The position numbers were made by a program, and so were the translations under genes. A stretch of 64,000 nt of DNA from SAR202 cluster bacterium bin22 (GTDB taxonomy: Bacteria; Chloroflexota; Dehalococcoidia; Lucifugimonadales; UBA3495). Shown piece after piece: positions 26,173-33,459 of this stretch (position 1 is the first letter of the stretch; every line of letters begins with the position of its first letter). Under the pieces are notes generated by a model, which ran no database searches, had not been told where the DNA came from, and saw only the letters and a list, made by a program, of their open reading frames with translations. The DNA lies in assembly GCA_002238505.1 (NCBI GenBank), contig MPMM01000015.1:1-64000 (forward strand), written 5' to 3'.

Positions 26173-26544
26173 TCACCAGTCCCTGGCCGGTTCGGCGGGA
26201 TAGTCCCCACGTTTCCCGGTATCCCCGGGCTGGATCACAAAGTCCCTGCGGTCCCGATAGAGCAGCGCCCGGTTCAGGGCATGTTCGGTTTGATCCTGCT
26301 CCAGGTCTATGACGTCGTGGTGGGTCATGAACCAGTACTTGTAGCCGCCAACTATCAGGTAGGTGGGTGTGGTGTGGAAAAAGCACCCCACAAAACCCTC
26401 CCCTGCCTTCATTCGGTCACGCACCGCCGCCATAAGCTGCCCCTGGCCGTCCTTCAACAGCAGCACGTACTCGTGGGGCCAGGTATCCCGGTACGTCACC
26501 GCCTCCCGCCAGGGGGCACTCTTGATAAGCTCCGTCAATTCCAT
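26173..26544 (-). CDS. 123-aa defence-associated protein (WPHEYV family)
   Basis: The ATG at 26544 has AGGAGG 7 bases upstream, preferred to the in-frame ATG at 26562. The sequence MELTELIKSAPWREAVTYRDTWPHEYVLLL, then VGCFFHTTPTYLIVGGYKYWFM, fits a widespread family of about 100-130 residues often found beside restriction or methylase genes: a PHEY motif, a Phe-rich strand, then a Y-x-Y/W-W strand and a helix with NRAL. Its function is not known to me. It is the first gene of the two-gene - strand operon with the PDDEXK_4-like nuclease. Confidence 0.65.
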   Translation of the reverse strand: MELTELIKSAPWREAVTYRDTWPHEYVLLLKDGQGQLMAAVRDRMKAGEGFVGCFFHTTPTYLIVGGYKYWFMTHHDVIDLEQDQTEHALNRALLYRDRRDFVIQPGDTGKRGDYPAEPARDW

Positions 26545-26768
26545 CCCCGAGCCTCCTGACATTCCCCCAAACCTAGGGGACCTTCCTCTCAGCAGGTATC
26601 ATACAATCAGCGAACAATACTTCTGAGCCAGGCAGCTCACAGACCACGCCTCACAGAAACCGGAGGTTATATTGTGGACTACGACAGCCAGCATTGCCCG
26701 GCGGACCAGGCACTCTCCTGTGCCCAGCCGGACCTGCACATATGACCATGGGCGAGGGAGACTCCCAG

Positions 26769-27812
26769 ATGGAAAGACACGGGTCGAGAGCCAGCTTCGA
26801 ACACTCGGCGAAGTCGCGTCAGGCCAGGTTCCAGGACACTTCACCAACCATCAGCGAACCGGCCAGAACGCCTGTTGATGACCCGGGCAGGAGGCACAAC
26901 TACCTGCTGGCCCTGGGCCACGCGGAGGAAAACCTCTTTCCCGGCATCAGAGGCCCGGGCGGAGCCATAGATTTCTTCGCGCAGCGCAACATCAAATGGT
27001 GGGATGGCGGGGGCGAAGACGGAGGGACCACCCCAACTCGCAACATGGCCAGTTCCCAGGTGGCCTGCGTCAACTTCCTGCTTCCCCTGTCGGGAGTCCC
27101 TGGGGGGCTGATGGCGGTCCTGCAGAGCCTGGACCCGGATGTCAGGGAAGTGGTGGATATCCACCACGAGGGCCGGCATTTTCCCGTTGAGTTCGAGTGG
27201 ATCGGGACTAATGAATCCCTGGAGGGAGGCCGGCGCAGGGGCGCCTACGAGACCAGCGTCGATGCGTTCATGATCGCCGATACTACCTCGGGGCACAGGC
27301 GCGCGTACCTGCTGGAATGGAAATATGTAGAACGATACCTCAGTGGTCGCCCCGAATACAAGGGAGCGGGAGCCAGCGGACAGACTCGGCGGCGAAGATA
27401 CGAAGAGCGATTCAAGGCTTCCTTCTCTTCTTTCAATCCGGTCATGGCCCCTGGCCTGGACGACTTCCTCTATGAGCCCTTCTACCAGCTGATGCGGCAA
27501 AGGCTCCTGGCCGACCGGATGGTCCATGACCGAGAGCTGGACATCGACCAGGCCAAAATCATTGTGGTTGTTCCGGAAGAAAACTGGGCTTATCGGGTCG
27601 TATCCGACGGCGCGACCTCGACGTCCCCTTTGCTGGCCCAAAGGTTCCCCCAGTTGGAAACTGTGGACGAGATAATGCGGACCTGCCTCAAATATCCTGA
27701 AAGCCAGTTCGACCTGGTGCCTGCAGAAGTCCTGCTGGAGGGGGTGCAAAGAAAGCTGCCGAATGAAACGGGCGACTGGGCCAGCTACTGGCGAGAGCGC
27801 TACGGAGTCTAA
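26769..27812 (+). CDS. PGN_0703-like restriction endonuclease
   Basis: This encodes 347 residues from ATG 26769 (GAGGGAG upstream); longer starts at 26694 and 26742 lack support. The conserved blocks are RQARFQ near the start, then IDFFAQRNIKWWDGG, TRNMASSQVACVNFLLPL, PVEFEWIGTNESL, then SVDAFMIADTTSGHRRAYLLEWKYVERYL. The Asp of VDAF and the E-W-K strand make a PD-(D/E)XK core. These blocks match the family annotated as PGN_0703-like putative restriction endonucleases. It is divergent from the - strand nuclease operon and is directly followed by an integrase fragment. Confidence 0.82.
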   Translation: MERHGSRASFEHSAKSRQARFQDTSPTISEPARTPVDDPGRRHNYLLALGHAEENLFPGIRGPGGAIDFFAQRNIKWWDGGGEDGGTTPTRNMASSQVACVNFLLPLSGVPGGLMAVLQSLDPDVREVVDIHHEGRHFPVEFEWIGTNESLEGGRRRGAYETSVDAFMIADTTSGHRRAYLLEWKYVERYLSGRPEYKGAGASGQTRRRRYEERFKASFSSFNPVMAPGLDDFLYEPFYQLMRQRLLADRMVHDRELDIDQAKIIVVVPEENWAYRVVSDGATSTSPLLAQRFPQLETVDEIMRTCLKYPESQFDLVPAEVLLEGVQRKLPNETGDWASYWRERYGV

Positions 27813-27836
27813 TCTACATCCTGCCAAGGAGGAGGC

Positions 27837-27998
27837 ATGGCCCAGGACCTGGTCAAGAGAGGCGTGGAACTGACGGCCCTGATGACTGCGGGCCGGTGGA
27901 AGAGATCCAGGATACCGGTGCGGTACACGGAACGCCAGGCGGCCGGCCGGGGCGCAGTGGCCAGGTATTACCAGGCCAGCCAGGCCAGCATCAGTTGA
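27837..27998 (+). pseudogene. tyrosine recombinase 3' fragment, copy 4
   Basis: Only the last 54 codons remain: MAQDLVKRGVELTALMTAGRW..., IPVRYTERQAAGRGAVARYYQ, ending at TGA 27996-27998. Homology to the other copies begins abruptly at the Met of the VGMAQDL block, 24 bases after the previous gene. The catalytic Tyr is present. It marks the right end of the 15.6-28 kb series and could be the junction of an integrated or recombined element. Confidence 0.85.
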
Positions 27999-28102
27999 AG
28001 CCCCAGGCAAAGAATGCCCCATCGGAAGTGCTAAAATACGAGCAACCCCATCCTCTTGGTGATTAAAGACAGCTTCCCGCCGCTCCCAAGGACAGGTGCG
28101 AT

Positions 28103-28831
28103 ATGACTACTAAGCCCAGCAAAACCACAACGGCCGGGTTCCGACTGCCCGACCCGCCCAGGAGGGAACTCGACGAAGTGACCGCATTCGACTACCTCTA
28201 CGGTCCGGGAATGACCGAATACCTGGCCATCCACTTCGGCAACCGAGAGACAACCCTGGTCAAGGCCGACCGGTGGATAATCGCCGCCCCCGAGGACAAC
28301 CGCGCCGAAGCCAGAAGGCCCGACCTGCTGATCGCCTTCGGTGTCAGTCCGGAAAAGTACGAGGAAAACAACGGCTACATAAGCTCAGAGCAGGGGAAGC
28401 CCCCGGACTTCGTCCTGGAAGTGGCTTCCGAGAGCACCGCCGTAACCGACACCGGGGCCAAACGCGACAACTACGCTGCCCTGGGCATTCCCGAGTACTG
28501 GCGATTCGACCACACCGGCGAATACCACCAGACCAGGCTGGCCGGAGACCGGCTGGTGGACGGCAGATATGAACCCATATTCACCGAGGCCGGCGGCGAG
28601 GGCATCGAGCAGGGATACAGCCCTGCTCTGAACCTATACATCAGGTGGGACCAAGGCCAATTGGTCTTCATCGACCCCGACACCAACGCTCCAATCCTCA
28701 CCTATGAGGACCAGCAGGCCAGGGCCGACAGAGAAGCAGTCCGGGCAACAAACGAGGCAGCCCTCCGTCAGCAGGCCGAAGAAAGGGTCAGGCAACTGGA
28801 AGAGGAAAACCGCACGCTCCGCGGAGAATGA
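28103..28831 (+). CDS. Uma2 family nuclease-like protein
   Basis: This encodes 242 residues. The Uma2 (DUF820) features are clear: RRPDLLIAFGVSPEKYEENNGYI, then PDFVLEVASESTAVTDTGAKRDNYAALGIPEYWRFD. The Asp, the E-V-A-S strand and the K-R-D-x-Y helix form the PD-(D/E)XK-like core. The last 40 residues are a coiled coil (REAVRATNEAALRQQAEERVRQLEEENRTL). Uma2 proteins are abundant in Cyanobacteria and Chloroflexota and occur as many paralogues; the cellular role is unclear. It lies between the last integrase fragment and the partition module. Confidence 0.85.
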   Translation: MTTKPSKTTTAGFRLPDPPRRELDEVTAFDYLYGPGMTEYLAIHFGNRETTLVKADRWIIAAPEDNRAEARRPDLLIAFGVSPEKYEENNGYISSEQGKPPDFVLEVASESTAVTDTGAKRDNYAALGIPEYWRFDHTGEYHQTRLAGDRLVDGRYEPIFTEAGGEGIEQGYSPALNLYIRWDQGQLVFIDPDTNAPILTYEDQQARADREAVRATNEAALRQQAEERVRQLEEENRTLRGE

Positions 28832-28854
28832 ACCCATTAACTCATCAGCGCAAT

Positions 28855-28950
28855 AGAGCGACTGCAGATATACAACCTACATCCGTTGGAATCAAATAGC
28901 TACATAGCTTTGCAGTTACATATCTAGATATCTAACTAGCTATATATCTC
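28855..28950. repeat. AT-rich repeats 3' of the partition genes
   Basis: A strongly AT-rich stretch holds recurring TAGCTA, ATATCTAGATATCTA and AACTAGCTATATATC units. The same kind of units recur at 29838-29905 and 29985-30062, on the other side of the ParA/RHH pair. Arrays of short repeats beside ParA-RHH genes are often the centromere bound by the RHH protein. Confidence 0.5.
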
Positions 28951-28951
28951 A

Positions 28952-29173
28952 CTATTTCCTCAACGCATCCCCAAATAACTTGAGGCACCAGTCACGGAGA
29001 GTCACCCCTTCGTCCAGCGCCCGCCGCCGCATCGCCAGGTGCATCTCCACCGGTACCTTGATGTTCATCTGACGCAGCTCCTCCTCCTTCACCTGGGCGG
29101 TAACACGCTCCACAGCAGCATCCTTTGACCGGTTAGGCCGGTTAGGAGACCGGCTTAAATCAGGACTAGTCAT
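28952..29173 (-). CDS. RHH protein, probable ParA partner
   Basis: This encodes 73 residues. The C-terminal half (EELRQMNIKVPVEMHLAMRRRALDEGVTLRDWCLKLFGDAL) is a clear ribbon-helix-helix: strand NIKVP, then two helices. The N-terminus is polar and basic (SRSPNRPNRSK), as in ParG-type centromere-binding proteins. The start codon lies inside the end of the ParA gene (8-bp overlap), so they are translationally coupled. AT-rich repeat arrays flank the pair. It most likely binds them and stimulates ParA. Confidence 0.75.
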   Translation of the reverse strand: MTSPDLSRSPNRPNRSKDAAVERVTAQVKEEELRQMNIKVPVEMHLAMRRRALDEGVTLRDWCLKLFGDALRK

Positions 29174-29807
29174 CTTTTAGCAACTCCTTGATCTCATCAC
29201 GCAGGGCCTCGATCTCACGACGGGCCGGCCCAACACGGCCGTCAAACACCGTAGTGCCCGCAGCAGCACTCACAGCATAAGCCACCCGCTGGGTGGTCCC
29301 AGAAGCCAGCAAGGGCAACGGCTTTTCCTCCAAGGCCTGCGCCAAAGACCGCTGCACGGCAGTATTGGATATAGCCCGGGAAATCACGTAGGCGCCCCTG
29401 GGAGAACCGCCAGTGACCTCCTGACGTGCCAAAACAAGGTCAACAACGGGACCGGTGGCCCACACGTCCAGAGGGCTGGGCTGCACCGGCACCAGCACCA
29501 GATCAGACACGCGGATCGCGTCAGCGCTCACGTCAGCATACTGAGGTGGACAGTCGATAAGCACCAGGGAGTGCTCCCGCCGCAAATTCCGTATATTACG
29601 GACCAACACGCTCCGCTCCATCGGCTCCACCTCGAACCCCACCCCACCGGCCGGGCTCATTGCCCGCCAGTCGGCGGCCGACCCCTGAGGATCAAGGTCC
29701 ACTAGGACAACGGAGTCTCCCTCCAGGACAAATGCCTGAGCCAGGTTGAAGGCCAGGGTGGTCTTGCCGCACCCCCCCTTCTGGTTGCACACCGCGATCA
29801 CCGCCAT
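29166..29807 (-). CDS. parA: ParA family partition ATPase
   Basis: This encodes 213 residues from ATG 29807, with GGGAGG upstream; the frame is open to 29837 but without such a signal. The deviant Walker A is at residues 10-17 (KGGCGKTT), then VVLVDLDPQGSAADW (A'), then SLVLIDCPPQYAD (Walker B). No N-terminal HTH is present, so this is the short ParA (type Ib) form that pairs with a small RHH protein. It segregates plasmids or integrated elements by cycling on the nucleoid. The downstream overlapping gene is that RHH partner. It strongly suggests a plasmid-derived module. Confidence 0.92.
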   Translation of the reverse strand: MAVIAVCNQKGGCGKTTLAFNLAQAFVLEGDSVVLVDLDPQGSAADWRAMSPAGGVGFEVEPMERSVLVRNIRNLRREHSLVLIDCPPQYADVSADAIRVSDLVLVPVQPSPLDVWATGPVVDLVLARQEVTGGSPRGAYVISRAISNTAVQRSLAQALEEKPLPLLASGTTQRVAYAVSAAAGTTVFDGRVGPARREIEALRDEIKELLKDD

Positions 29808-29837
29808 CACATCCTCCCATCTGAACAACTCTCGCAA

Positions 29838-30062
29838 TAAGCAAATAGCTAGATAGTTGTCTATGTAACTATACAGATATTGGAATAGCTAGTTAGTTAC
29901 CTATCTGACCGCAACCAAAGAATACCAGAGGCGCCGCCCAAATTGCCATCACCTTGACAGCCACGTTTCTTTCAAAAAGGAAGGGAGCTATCAACATAGA
30001 TAGATATCTTGCTATACCGCTAGTTAGCTATATAAATATCGGGAATTATATAGAAGGAAATC
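29838..30062. repeat. AT-rich repeats upstream of parA (candidate centromere/operator)
   Basis: Two clusters, 29838-29905 and 29985-30062, contain many copies of TAGCTAG, AGTTAGTTA, ATAGATAG and TAGTTAGCTATATA. They sit directly upstream of the parA start, so they could act as both partition site and operator for autoregulation. The 79 bases between them are GC-richer and have no repeats. Confidence 0.5.
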
Positions 30063-30120
30063 CTAATTTACTGACAGCAGGGCATTGACCCACACGGGAA
30101 ACAAAACGGATCATACCCGT

Positions 30121-30513
30121 ATGACCATTCCAGACCAACAGATTCAAACCCTCCAGCTCCGCGGCTACTGCTCAAAGGCAGGATACCAGCGCCTGCACAG
30201 AATCCTGGATATGAGCCGTACCCTGTAAAACGCCGCCCTGCTGGACCGCCGGGACGCCTACCGGCACAGCAAGAAGCAGGTCTCCTATACTGACCAGCAG
30301 AACCAGGTGACCCTCATCAAGCAGGACCTCCCAGATTACCGGGAAATCGACAACCGCGTCTGAAGAGCCACCCTCTGGAAGCTCGACAAGTCCTTCAAAA
30401 ACTTCTTCCGACGGATCAGAAAGGGCGAAACCCCCGGATATCCCAGATTCAAGGGCAGAAGCCGCTACAAGACCATCTAGATGATGGCAGCCCCAATCTC
30501 GAGCTACTTCCAC
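30121..30513 (+). pseudogene. TnpB (IS200/IS605 OrfB) N-terminal relic
   Basis: Reading from ATG 30121 in one frame gives the TnpB N-terminus: QTLQLRGYCSKAGYQRLHRILDMSRTL, NAALLDRRDAYRH, VSYTDQQNQVTLIKQDLPDYREID, RATLWKLDKSFKNFFRRIRKGETPGYPRFKG. It is interrupted by TAA near 30226, TGA near 30361 and TAG near 30478 with no frameshift. The RuvC-like catalytic part is missing. It is a broken remnant of a transposon-encoded RNA-guided nuclease. Confidence 0.88.
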
Positions 30514-30652
30514 CCACTCCCCTAGCGGATCGGCCTGTAAGCCATTTCCAACACTCTCCGATAAACATAATCTTGCATCGTCGCAACGCGCCGTGCTAAT
30601 ATGTTTTCACTCTGCCACAACAAGGGCCTTGCCCTAACCCAGGAGCCCAGAA

Positions 30653-30871
30653 ATGAAAACAGAAGACACACATTTCCACGCCTGGATCCTGCGAATCAAC
30701 GACAACACATTCGGCTTCCACGCCATGGAGGGCGCCTACCCCAACGACATCACCTGCCGCCGGCACGCGTTAAAGGAAGTAGATGGGGACCCCAATAAAG
30801 TGATCATCATGATCTGTCGCAGTGAGGACACCTGCCCGAGCAAGCACGAGGCCGCAGCAATGGCAACCTAG
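30653..30871 (+). CDS. 72-aa hypothetical protein
   Basis: The ATG has AGGAG 9-13 bases upstream. The product has strands and polar helices (FHAWILRINDNTFGFHAMEGAYP, then KVIIMICRSEDTCPSKHEAAAMAT) and four Cys/His-like positions but no clear zinc motif. A very strong terminator follows within 12 bases, supporting a real transcription unit. No family is recognised. Confidence 0.55.
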   Translation: MKTEDTHFHAWILRINDNTFGFHAMEGAYPNDITCRRHALKEVDGDPNKVIIMICRSEDTCPSKHEAAAMAT

Positions 30872-30882
30872 CACAAACGAGA

Positions 30883-30919
30883 AAGGCGACCGATGCCCCC
30901 ATCGGTCGCCTTCGTTTTT
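30883..30919 (+). terminator. strong intrinsic terminator
   Basis: Arms of 13 perfect base pairs (30883-30895 with 30900-30912), a CCCC loop, then CGTTTTTG. It ends the 72-aa gene. Because it overlaps the upstream start option of the next gene (ATG 30893), the next gene more likely starts at 30965. Confidence 0.85.
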
Positions 30920-30964
30920 GTCCCCCCAGCGAGCAACCACACTCAGCGCAGAGGACGGAGCACC

Positions 30965-32206
30965 ATGGGTACAGAGTACCACCGGGGCCAAAATCAGGCA
31001 ATCCCCGCCGAGCACGAATATCGGCCAAAACCGCGCCCGGGAACTCCCCAGGACCACTACTCAGCCGACACCGGCCAATGGGACGGCCAGCTACCTCATT
31101 CCGACATCGCGGACCAGAGCAACGACCCTGCCCAACACCAATCACCTACCTGGCCAGGAATTCTAGAACGCCTGCTTTGGACCAGAGCAATCATCAGGGC
31201 TCATCACCTCCCACCCCCACAAGCAACAATCCTAAACGAAATAGCCTTCAGAGACGGCCGAGGCCTTGGCTGTACGGCCACAATCGCCACCCTGGCGCTG
31301 GATACAGGCTACAGCGAAAAGCCGATCAGACTTGCCATCCAAGCCCTTGAAAAACAAGCCATAGTCATGGTCAACGGCACCCAGGGCCAGAGAAAAATCA
31401 TGCGCCTACCCGTCGTAGACGGCAAACTGCCCTGGCCAACTTCGGTCGCAGAAACCGATGTTATCACCCAGGATGACCTCCAACTTCGGTCGCAGAATCC
31501 GATGTTATCACCAACTTCGGTCGCAGAATCCGATGTTCCATCAGGCCACCATCCAGCAACTTCGGTCAGAGAAACCGAAGTTAAACACCGAACATCGGTT
31601 GCTGCGACCGAAGTTGGGGTCAACTTCGGTCGCAGCAACCAAGCAACTTCGGTCGCAGCAACCGATATAACGGTAAATAAACAACAAAGAGAGAGAGAAG
31701 AATATATAAATATTTCTCTCTCTCATGGTTCCCTTCCCGGTTCTCCGGTCGGAGAAACCGAAGTTTCACCTGCCCATAACTCCGAGCCTCGGTCGGAGAG
31801 TCCGAGGTTGGCACAAACCCAGACCAGACACTCCGAACCTGAAGACCAAACCACCAACGCTGAAGCAGAGCGTATCCGCGCCCTGGTTGTCCAGAACTGG
31901 CCATTGCTGGAGCAAAACGCCTGGAAGTTCCTTGAAGCCGCAGTCAAGCATTATCAGACCTATGGCATGACATACCTGCAACGCGACCTCCGAATCAAGC
32001 AGGAGAACCTCGAAAGCGAAGAACGAGCCACCAGGACCTGCGCTCACTGTAACACCGTCCACCAGTCCACCGACCAGCTAAGACCCTGCGTCATATGCCA
32101 GGAATCCATTTGCGTCTCCGAAACCAACCCTTGCCACCGAACCGGCTGCGACGGGAATCCACGTTCCAGGAGAAGCCCAGCACCACGATCCCGACAGCGG
32201 AGATAA
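30965..32206 (+). CDS. replication initiator-like protein with intragenic iterons
   Basis: This encodes 413 residues; the start at 30965 has GGAG upstream. Residues about 60-140 look like a winged helix (LLWTRAIIRAHHLPPPQATILNEIAF... to ALDTGYSEKPIRLAIQALEKQAIVMV), as in plasmid and phage replication or HTH proteins. Residues about 158-240 are low-complexity TSVAETDV-type repeats encoded by 25-bp DNA repeats. A helical segment follows (RIRALVVQNWPLLEQNAWKFLEAAVKHY) and a Cys-rich C-terminus (CAHC...CVIC...C...C), probably zinc-binding. The layout is like phage lambda O, an initiator with its origin iterons inside the gene. Initiator function is inferred from this, the nearby ParA module and the AT-rich stretch. 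Confidence 0.7.
   Translation: MGTEYHRGQNQAIPAEHEYRPKPRPGTPQDHYSADTGQWDGQLPHSDIADQSNDPAQHQSPTWPGILERLLWTRAIIRAHHLPPPQATILNEIAFRDGRGLGCTATIATLALDTGYSEKPIRLAIQALEKQAIVMVNGTQGQRKIMRLPVVDGKLPWPTSVAETDVITQDDLQLRSQNPMLSPTSVAESDVPSGHHPATSVRETEVKHRTSVAATEVGVNFGRSNQATSVAATDITVNKQQREREEYINISLSHGSLPGSPVGETEVSPAHNSEPRSESPRLAQTQTRHSEPEDQTTNAEAERIRALVVQNWPLLEQNAWKFLEAAVKHYQTYGMTYLQRDLRIKQENLESEERATRTCAHCNTVHQSTDQLRPCVICQESICVSETNPCHRTGCDGNPRSRRSPAPRSRQRR
31438..31809 (+). repeat. iteron array inside the initiator gene
   Basis: About nine copies of a 25-bp partly palindromic unit, AACTTCGGTCGCAG-A/C-A-ACCGATGTT in consensus: 31438-31462, 31482-31506, 31513-31537, 31558-31582, 31591-31615 (reverse orientation), 31622-31640 (short), 31645-31669, and more diverged ones at 31741-31765 and 31786-31809. 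Relative to the start codon, the units begin in phase 2 mostly, but in phase 1 (31482) and phase 0 (31622), so the same DNA is translated in different frames. The selection must be on the DNA, as for protein-binding iterons of an origin. Confidence 0.85.
31674..31726. other. AT-rich palindromic segment, possible DNA unwinding element
   Basis: Between the seventh and eighth iterons lies an AT-rich inverted repeat: GAGAGAGA...AATATATAAATATT...TCTCTCTC. Origins with iterons usually have such an easily melted segment next to the array. It is inside the coding sequence. Confidence 0.5.
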
Positions 32207-32209
32207 CAC

Positions 32210-32566
32210 ATGGGCATTTTCAACCTAACCATAGCGGTAGCCAGCATCCACGGTGAAACCTTCGAACACGTCGACGTCACGGTAGACACCGCATGCGATT
32301 ACACCACCCTCCCCACGGAGATGCTTCAGAGACTCGCAGTACCAGTGAGCGGCACAGCCATATCGGACATGGCCGAAGGCCGCCAGGTACCGTCCGACAC
32401 CGGCTGGGCCCGGGTCAGGCTTGAGGGCCGACAGGTCTACACGCCGGTAATATTCGCCCAGGAGGGCGAACCAAGCCTCCTGGGTGTCGTCACCCAGGAG
32501 GAGGCCCGCCTGGGGATGGACCCCAACAACAAACGTCTGATTCCGGTGAACCTCCGCCGGTACTGA
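32210..32566 (+). CDS. retropepsin-like aspartic protease-like protein (DTA variant)
   Basis: This encodes 118 residues, starting 3 bases after the initiator gene with GGAG upstream. The layout matches short clan-AA (retropepsin-like) proteins: VDVTVDTACDYTTLPTEMLQRL, where the catalytic D-T-G is D-T-A, then a strand region and EPSLLGVVTQEEARLGMDP near the C-terminus, the second family signature. The loss of Gly after D-T makes catalysis doubtful. A paralogue with intact DTG is at 33009. The role in the plasmid-like module is unknown. Confidence 0.8.
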   Translation: MGIFNLTIAVASIHGETFEHVDVTVDTACDYTTLPTEMLQRLAVPVSGTAISDMAEGRQVPSDTGWARVRLEGRQVYTPVIFAQEGEPSLLGVVTQEEARLGMDPNNKRLIPVNLRRY

Positions 32567-32590
32567 CGACACAAACCATTCGGAGGCATG

Positions 32591-32956
32591 ATGACCAACC
32601 GAAACTCACTCCTAGGCCGCTCCAGGCCCGCGGACAGACTCAGCAAAGCCGACCGCGAAGCCCTGGAAAGGGCAACGGCGGAACCAGCTCCCACCCAGGC
32701 GCCTACAAAACCAGAGCAAGCCAAAACGGCGCCAGCCCAGCCGGCGCCAGCCAAAGCAGCGCCTGCAGGAAATACCGCACCGCCAGCCAACGTCGGCAGG
32801 GACGGAACAGTCAGGCAGGACCAGCTCAAGTTCCACTGGACGTCGGAGTGCCCCGCCTGCGGATTCAAGGTTGCCGGCAGCGGCAATCCCCAGCCAGGAC
32901 AGCGCCTGGCCAGGTGCGGCCGCTGCAAGCTCAATATCTTTCTCAAGGGAAAGTAA
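32591..32956 (+). CDS. zinc-ribbon protein with Ala/Pro linker
   Basis: This encodes 121 residues. An N-terminal basic part (NRNSLLGRSRPADRLSKADREAL) is followed by an Ala/Pro/Lys/Thr-rich linker (residues about 35-70) and a C-terminal zinc ribbon: CPACGFKV...RLARCGRCKLNIFLKGK, two CxxC pairs. It may bind nucleic acid or other proteins. It lies between the two retropepsin-like genes and is followed by a strong terminator. Confidence 0.65.
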   Translation: MTNRNSLLGRSRPADRLSKADREALERATAEPAPTQAPTKPEQAKTAPAQPAPAKAAPAGNTAPPANVGRDGTVRQDQLKFHWTSECPACGFKVAGSGNPQPGQRLARCGRCKLNIFLKGK

Positions 32957-32959
32957 TGC

Positions 32960-32986
32960 CAACCCCGGCACCAGATGCCGGGGTTG
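32960..32986 (+). terminator. intrinsic-type hairpin
   Basis: CAACCCCGGCA pairs perfectly with TGCCGGGGTTG (11 bp) around a 5-base loop, four bases after the zinc-ribbon stop codon. No long T-run follows, so attenuation is also possible. Confidence 0.6.
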
Positions 32987-33008
32987 ATTCAAAACAGAGG
33001 TGCAACCC

Positions 33009-33365
33009 ATGGGAACTGTCCTGGCCACCATCCAAGTGGCCCACCACCACGAACCCCTGACATTCCGTCCACTGGAAGTCGAGGTGGACACCGGCTGCAC
33101 CTATACAGCCGTACCCAGCCAGCTTCTCGAAGCACTGGGCGTACCGGTCACCCGGGTCGAAGGCTCCAAGCTCGCCGACGGCAGTATAAAGCCGCTGGAC
33201 GTAGGCGACGCTGCCGTCATACTGGCCGGAAAGGAATTCATCACCACCGTGAGCTTCGCGGACGAGGGCGAACCCAGCCTCCTGGGGGTAATCACCCTGG
33301 AACAGGCGCTCATGGCCGTTGACCCTGTCAACGGCGAACTCATCCCCGTTGAGGCCCTGGCGTAA
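33009..33365 (+). CDS. retropepsin-like aspartic protease-like protein (DTG)
   Basis: This encodes 118 residues from ATG 33009 (AGAGGTG upstream), the same length as its paralogue at 32210. The catalytic signature is intact: LEVEVDTGCTYTAVPSQLLEALGV, followed by EPSLLGVITLEQALMAVDPVNGELIPV. Short retropepsin-like proteins of this size are common in Chloroflexota and Cyanobacteria; they would act as homodimers. Substrate is unknown. Confidence 0.85.
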   Translation: MGTVLATIQVAHHHEPLTFRPLEVEVDTGCTYTAVPSQLLEALGVPVTRVEGSKLADGSIKPLDVGDAAVILAGKEFITTVSFADEGEPSLLGVITLEQALMAVDPVNGELIPVEALA

Positions 33366-33459
33366 GACGGACATTTTTCTAGGAAATCGGAACGGGGTCT
33401 CCGACGAGTCAGCAAGAACTTGGTAAAATAAGAGACCAAACGGTCAAAGAGCAAAACCG

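Noticed and set aside
26841-28022. 393-codon open frame on the - strand
   Set aside because: It runs antisense to the PGN_0703-like gene and across the integrase fragment. No RBS, no domain.
31438-31809. Iterons considered as a CRISPR array
   Set aside because: The units are inside a coding frame, the spacing is irregular (some nearly adjacent, others over 70 bases apart), one is inverted, and no cas gene is present.
28952-32206. Complete, currently autonomous plasmid
   Set aside because: Partition and initiator-like genes are present, but the sequence is linear here, flanked by unrelated islands, and no evidence of circularity or ends was seen. A plasmid-derived integrated module is the safer reading.
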